This document shows, piece after piece, positions 60,427-64,000 of a stretch of 64,000 nucleotides of DNA (the first letter of the stretch is position 1; the number at the start of each line of letters is the position of its first letter). A program made the position numbers and the translations under genes. This DNA comes from Pontibacterium granulatum (lineage in GTDB: Bacteria; Pseudomonadota; Gammaproteobacteria; Pseudomonadales; Balneatricaceae). The DNA is taken from contig NZ_JASBRH010000009.1 in NCBI RefSeq assembly GCF_029961155.1, forward strand, positions 62,001-126,000. The letters are read 5' to 3'. The notes under the pieces were generated by a model. It saw only the letters and a program-made list of their open reading frames with translations. It was not told where the DNA came from and searched no databases.

Positions 60427-61158
60427 ATGTCGCAACTCGGACAGGTCACAGATCGGATGATGACAGAAGCAACAATCACCCCAACCACACGGAGCAGCGA
60501 CAACTTTGCCACTCAGGTACTGGGGCAGTTAAAGCAGGACATTCTGACCGGCTACTTTAAGCCCGGTGAAAAACTGAAGATGGCGCGCCTAAAAGAGCGC
60601 TACCAAGTTGGCGTGAGCCCGCTGCGCGAAGCGCTTTCGCAGCTGCTGGTCGAGCAACTGGTGATTGTGGAGAATCAACGCGGTTTTACCGTGCACCCCA
60701 TCTCCGCCGAAGAGATGAAGGACATCTACCACACCCGCGCTCAGATCGAGGGCTTATGCGTAAGTCAGGCGGTAGAGCTAGGTGATGATGCCTGGGAAGC
60801 AGGCATTCTGGCCGCAGCCCACCAGTTGAAGAAATCCGCTGCGCTGCTGGATGAGAACAACCCGGATGATATCCAGCGCTGGGAAGTGATCCACCAGGCG
60901 TTCCATACCGCGATCGCATCTGGCTGTGCGTCACCCACTCTGCTACATGTACGCCGCTCCCTGTACGAGAAAGCGTCCCGCTACCGCAATCTGTGGCTGA
61001 AGCACAACATGCTGGATAACACCGTCTTTGATGCCAACCAGAAAGAGCATCAGGAGATGATCGACGCCCTGCTGGACCGAAACAAAGAGCGCGCGGTAGA
61101 GCTGATCCAACACCACCTGCTGGTACCGTACTGGGCATTGAAAGACCTCGAACTATAG
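60427..61158 (+). CDS. GntR-family (FCD) regulator, CsiR-like by context
   Basis: 243 residues from the ATG at 60427; ATGs at 60457/60460 are alternatives, while the open frame back to 60154 runs through promoter-like sequence. Winged helix: QVLGQLKQDILTGYFKPGEK, then LKMARLKERYQVGVSPLREA, LSQLLVEQLVIVENQRG. FCD domain with HTRAQIEGLCVSQAVELGD, HQAFHTAIASGCASPTLLHV and NQKEHQEMIDALLDRNKERA. The position divergent from lhgO matches CsiR, which represses the glutarate pathway; assignment is by context. Confidence 0.88.
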   Translation: MSQLGQVTDRMMTEATITPTTRSSDNFATQVLGQLKQDILTGYFKPGEKLKMARLKERYQVGVSPLREALSQLLVEQLVIVENQRGFTVHPISAEEMKDIYHTRAQIEGLCVSQAVELGDDAWEAGILAAAHQLKKSAALLDENNPDDIQRWEVIHQAFHTAIASGCASPTLLHVRRSLYEKASRYRNLWLKHNMLDNTVFDANQKEHQEMIDALLDRNKERAVELIQHHLLVPYWALKDLEL

Positions 61159-61442
61159 ATCGCAAATCGGCTGTTGGCAGGTTAAGACAAGTGGTCGGCC
61201 GCTAACGGCCAAAACAACGTACATGTCGGTGGCTGAGTTTGCGGTGATGGGATGTGACAAAGACGGCTTCGAGCAAGCCGCTGACCGCCCTGACCTGCCT
61301 GCGCCAGCTTGGGGAACGGAGCAAACAATCAAACCGGCCTACCCGCGTTTCCAGCTGAGACCCGGAACCGAAGTGCCATCGAAGCTGTTTGGTATTCTCA
61401 AGCCACTCAGCTCACTGCAAAAGTAAATCCTGCCACCGGTAA
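61159..61442. other. Gene-poor gap after the GntR gene
   Basis: About 280 bases. A 67-residue frame (61223-61426) is open but has no ribosome binding site and no recognisable domain, so it is probably non-coding. No repeat was seen. Confidence 0.5.
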
Positions 61443-61470
61443 GAAAAAAGCCCCGAATGTTCGGGGCTTT
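61443..61470 (-). terminator. Terminator of the TrpXYZ-type ABC operon
   Basis: On the minus strand AAAGCCCCGAACATTCGGGG, then CTTTTTTCTT, about 22 bases after the ATPase stop. The reverse orientation could also terminate the plus strand. Confidence 0.85.
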
Positions 61471-61491
61471 GTCGTAGAGACTGAAAACGGA

Positions 61492-62295
61492 TCAGCTTCC
61501 CAGCAGCAGCTTGTCGTCGTCCAGCGCCTCGTCGCTGCCGCGTGCTTTGGCGAACAGGTTAAGCAGGTCGCTGACTTCGTAGTTGCTGCGGTCCTCCCCT
61601 TTTAGGTCGAACACGATCTTGCCTTCGTGCAGCATCAGGGTGCGGCTGCCGAAATCCAGTGCCTGGCGCATGGAGTGGGTGACCATCATCACCGTGAGTT
61701 GTTTCTCGGCGATGATCTGCGCACTGATGTCCATGATCAGGGCGGCGGTTTTCGGGTCAAGCGCAGCCGTATGCTCGTCCAACAGCAGGATACTGCTCGG
61801 TTGCAGGGCCGCCATCAGCAGGCTGACCGACTGACGCTGACCACCGGACAGCAGGCCCATCTCCGCATCAAGGCGGTTTTCCAGGCCCAGGTTGAGGCGA
61901 CTGAGCTGCTCACGGAAGATCTTGCGCAGCTTGTCATTCAGGGCGAATGTGAGGTTACCGCGCGAGCCTCGGCCATAGGCCAGGGCCATGTTCTCTTCGA
62001 CGGTCATGCTGCCGCAGGTTCCGGCCAGTGGATCCTGAAATACCCGCGCCACCTCCCGAGTACGGCCGGTGGCAGGAACCCGGGTCACATCCCTGTCACC
62101 AAACAGAATACGCCCGCCACTGACGGGAATGTCCCCAGCAACGGCGTTCAGTAGCGTGGATTTACCTGCACCGTTGGAGCCGATCACGGTAACGAATTCA
62201 CCTTCGGGGATCTCCAGATCGATACCACGCAGGGCTTTCTTTTCCGTGGGCAGGCCGGCGTTAAAAGTCACCTTGAGTTGCTCACAACGGATCAT
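61492..62295 (-). CDS. ABC transporter ATPase (TrpXYZ/YckK-independent type)
   Basis: 267 residues. Walker A VIGSNGAGKSTLLNAVAGDI, signature LLSGGQRQSVSLLMAALQPS, Walker B ILLLDEHTAALDPKTA, and His in MMVTHSMRQALDFG. The family is the ATPase of uncharacterised amino-acid-type importers grouped with LivF-like enzymes and TrpZ. It overlaps the permease gene by 4 bases (ATGA). It is the last gene of a three-gene operon. Confidence 0.9.
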   Translation of the reverse strand: MIRCEQLKVTFNAGLPTEKKALRGIDLEIPEGEFVTVIGSNGAGKSTLLNAVAGDIPVSGGRILFGDRDVTRVPATGRTREVARVFQDPLAGTCGSMTVEENMALAYGRGSRGNLTFALNDKLRKIFREQLSRLNLGLENRLDAEMGLLSGGQRQSVSLLMAALQPSSILLLDEHTAALDPKTAALIMDISAQIIAEKQLTVMMVTHSMRQALDFGSRTLMLHEGKIVFDLKGEDRSNYEVSDLLNLFAKARGSDEALDDDKLLLGS

Positions 62296-63206
62296 GCATC
62301 ACCTCCGTTAGCCTTGAGCGCCGCTTGCTTGGCCTTCCACTCCTTACGCAGGTGAGGCAGCACCAGGGCCAGCCCCACCAGCAGCGCGGTGATCAGGTTC
62401 AGGTCAGAGGCGTTGAAGCCAAGGAAGTCGGCATTCAGGGCGAAACCGACCGCAATACGGTAGAGGATGGAACCGATGATGCAGCTGAAGATGATCATCA
62501 TCATTTTACGGCTGCTGAGCAGGGTTTCGCCGACGATAACCGCTGCCAAACCGACAACAATTGTCCCTATTCCCATTGTGGAATCGGCAAAACCGTTGGT
62601 CTGGGCGAACAGGGCACCGGCCAGGGCCACCAGACCGTTGGACAGCGCCAGGCCGACATAGACCTTCTCCTTGATCACGATGCCGTTGGCCTGCGCCATA
62701 CGTTTGTTGGCGCCTACGGCGCGCATCGCCAGACCGTACTGGGTCTTGAGGAACAGCGCCAGAAGCACGCCAACAGCGATCACCCACACGCCGACAAAGA
62801 TCGGTTTGAGGTACATGTTCGCCAGGCCGAGGCCTTCAAACGGCGTCAGTACCGTCGGGTCGCTGATCAGCGCCAGGTTCGGCTTACCCATCACCCTGAG
62901 GTTAATGGTGTATAGCGCCGTCATGGTCAGGATACTCGCCAACAGGTGGAGAATGTTGAAGCGCAGGTTCAACCAGGCGGTAACCACACCGGCTGCTGCG
63001 CCCGCAAGACAACCGGCAAAGGTCGCCGCGTAGGCATTAAAGCCACTGACAATCAGGGTCGCGGCAACAGCAGCACCCAGGGTAAAGCTGCCATCTACCG
63101 TAAGGTCAGGAAAATCCAGCACCCGGAAGGTCAGGTAGACCCCCATAGCGACCAGCCCGAATATCAGGCCGATCTCCAGGGTGCCCAAGAATGAAAATAA
63201 TGACAT
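62292..63206 (-). CDS. ABC transporter permease (TrpY-type)
   Basis: 304 residues, about eight to nine membrane helices: LGTLEIGLIFGLVAMGVYLT, then FRVLDFPDLTVDGSFTLGAA is the diagnostic start of this permease group. It continues with AMRAVGANKRMAQANGIVIK and LFAQTNGFADSTMGIGTIVV. It is related to LivH-type permeases but single. It starts 28 bases after the binding-protein stop. Confidence 0.9.
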   Translation of the reverse strand: MSLFSFLGTLEIGLIFGLVAMGVYLTFRVLDFPDLTVDGSFTLGAAVAATLIVSGFNAYAATFAGCLAGAAAGVVTAWLNLRFNILHLLASILTMTALYTINLRVMGKPNLALISDPTVLTPFEGLGLANMYLKPIFVGVWVIAVGVLLALFLKTQYGLAMRAVGANKRMAQANGIVIKEKVYVGLALSNGLVALAGALFAQTNGFADSTMGIGTIVVGLAAVIVGETLLSSRKMMMIIFSCIIGSILYRIAVGFALNADFLGFNASDLNLITALLVGLALVLPHLRKEWKAKQAALKANGGDA

Positions 63207-63234
63207 CGTGGGGATTATCTCTGAATCAGGCGTG

Positions 63235-64000
63235 TTACTCGACGATTCGAGTCGCGCGCGCGGTTACGCTGGCAGGGATTTCGATACCCATGCGCGCAGC
63301 CATTTTAGGGTTGATCGCCAGGTCGGTACCTTCAGCGAACTTCACCGGGATGTCGCCCGCTTTTTCCCCCTTCAGCACACGCAGCACCAATTCACCGGTC
63401 TGCTTGCCCAGGTCGTAGTAGTTGAAGCCCAAGGCAGCAATGGCACCACGGTCAACCGAATCGGTATCAGCGGCGAAAACCGGGATCTGGCCATCGATAC
63501 CGGTTTTAACCACGGCTTCCAGCGCGGAGATAATGGTGTTGTCGGTCGGGCAGAAGATGGCATCGGCGGAACCGATCAGCTTCTGGCTGGCCAGGGCCAC
63601 GTCGGAAGACTTGGGTGCCGGCGCTTCAATGATCTCGATCCCCTTCTCCTTTGCGATTACCTTCAGCGCCTCAACGGTGGATACCGCGTTTGGCTCGCCC
63701 GGGTTGTACGGTACCCCCAGGGATTTCAGGTTGGGCATGATCTCCTGCAGCAGTTCCAGCTGCTGCGCCAGCGGCAGCATATCGGACAGACCGGAAACGT
63801 TACCGCCCGGCTGTTCGATGTTGCTGACCAGCTTGGCGCCCAGCGGATCGGTCACTACCGAGAAGATAACCGGGATATCCTTGGTGGCAGAAACCGCAGC
63901 CTGGGCAGACGGCGTGGTGATAGCCACGATCAGATCCGGAGAATCACCCACCATCTTGCGCGCAATCTGGGCCGCTGTTGCCGGGTTACCCTGGGCACTT
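63235..64000 (-). CDS. ABC transporter substrate-binding protein (TrpX type), 5' part missing
   Basis: About 255 residues visible; the frame is open to the window edge, so the signal peptide and N-terminal lobe start lie outside. Core of the PF04392 family: PDLIVAITTPSAQAAVSATK, then DIPVIFSVVTDPLGAKLVSN, GGNVSGLSDMLPLAQQLELL, and SADAIFCPTDNTIISALEAV. Members bind aromatic amino acids or similar compounds in the periplasm. The ligand here is unknown. Confidence 0.9.
   Translation of the reverse strand, partial: SAQGNPATAAQIARKMVGDSPDLIVAITTPSAQAAVSATKDIPVIFSVVTDPLGAKLVSNIEQPGGNVSGLSDMLPLAQQLELLQEIMPNLKSLGVPYNPGEPNAVSTVEALKVIAKEKGIEIIEAPAPKSSDVALASQKLIGSADAIFCPTDNTIISALEAVVKTGIDGQIPVFAADTDSVDRGAIAALGFNYYDLGKQTGELVLRVLKGEKAGDIPVKFAEGTDLAINPKMAARMGIEIPASVTARATRIVE

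Noticed and set aside
61223-61426. Possible 67-residue protein after the GntR gene
   Set aside because: No ribosome binding site, no domain and a composition like non-coding sequence.

Overview
The window looks like chromosomal DNA of a marine gammaproteobacterium, most likely of the Oceanospirillaceae type (Marinobacterium/Amphritea/Neptunomonas-like). The evidence is moderate GC content, typical gammaproteobacterial ribosome binding sites, TRAP transporters, polyamine gene families resembling the Pseudomonas pau/spu and E. coli puu systems, and many short palindromic intergenic repeats. No rRNA, tRNA, phage, IS transposase or CRISPR array was recognised. The genus is inference.

Layout. 1-4 kb: an OmpR-type two-component system (kinase cut by the window edge) divergent from a secreted HbpS/GlcG-type protein, then small hypothetical proteins and an AhpD-like protein. 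4-11 kb: an OccR/NocR-like LysR regulator divergent from a TRAP transporter and a three-subunit FAD/iron-sulfur dehydrogenase of the opine/D-hydroxyproline/HCN-synthase type. 11-19 kb: mixed genes, including a TRIC-like channel, a LuxR-type regulator, argS, an orphan short flagellin, a Cupin_3 protein, a urea transporter and SirB. 19-23.5 kb: guanidinobutyrase, class III aminotransferase and GabD, which together would take 4-guanidinobutyrate through GABA and succinate semialdehyde to succinate plus urea.

24-58 kb is a large polyamine uptake and catabolism region. It has three PuuB-like gamma-glutamylpolyamine oxidases, three PuuA-like glutamate-polyamine ligases, two class I glutamine amidotransferases (PauD2-like), one PuuC-like aldehyde dehydrogenase, a SpuC-like polyamine aminotransferase, a complete PotFGHI ABC importer plus a second solitary PotF/SpuD-like binding protein, an NhaC-type antiporter, an EamA exporter and a TorF-type porin. 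Local regulators are TetR, GntR, LuxR and LysR types. Embedded in it are an amino-acid-binding protein/diguanylate cyclase pair and a chemoreceptor. 58-64 kb: L-2-hydroxyglutarate oxidase divergent from a GntR regulator, and an ABC importer of the TrpXYZ type cut by the window edge.

The likely logic is that polyamines enter through the porin and ABC importer and are degraded either by gamma-glutamylation (PuuA-PuuB-PuuC-amidotransferase) or by direct transamination (SpuC). Both routes lead to GABA or 5-aminovalerate, which feed the aminotransferase/GabD step; LhgO would finish the glutarate branch of cadaverine breakdown. Two DNA motifs appear to tie the region together: TGTGATCACA palindromes around the GntR gene, and a TACCC...GGGTA-like box upstream of at least five polyamine genes and of one LuxR-type gene.
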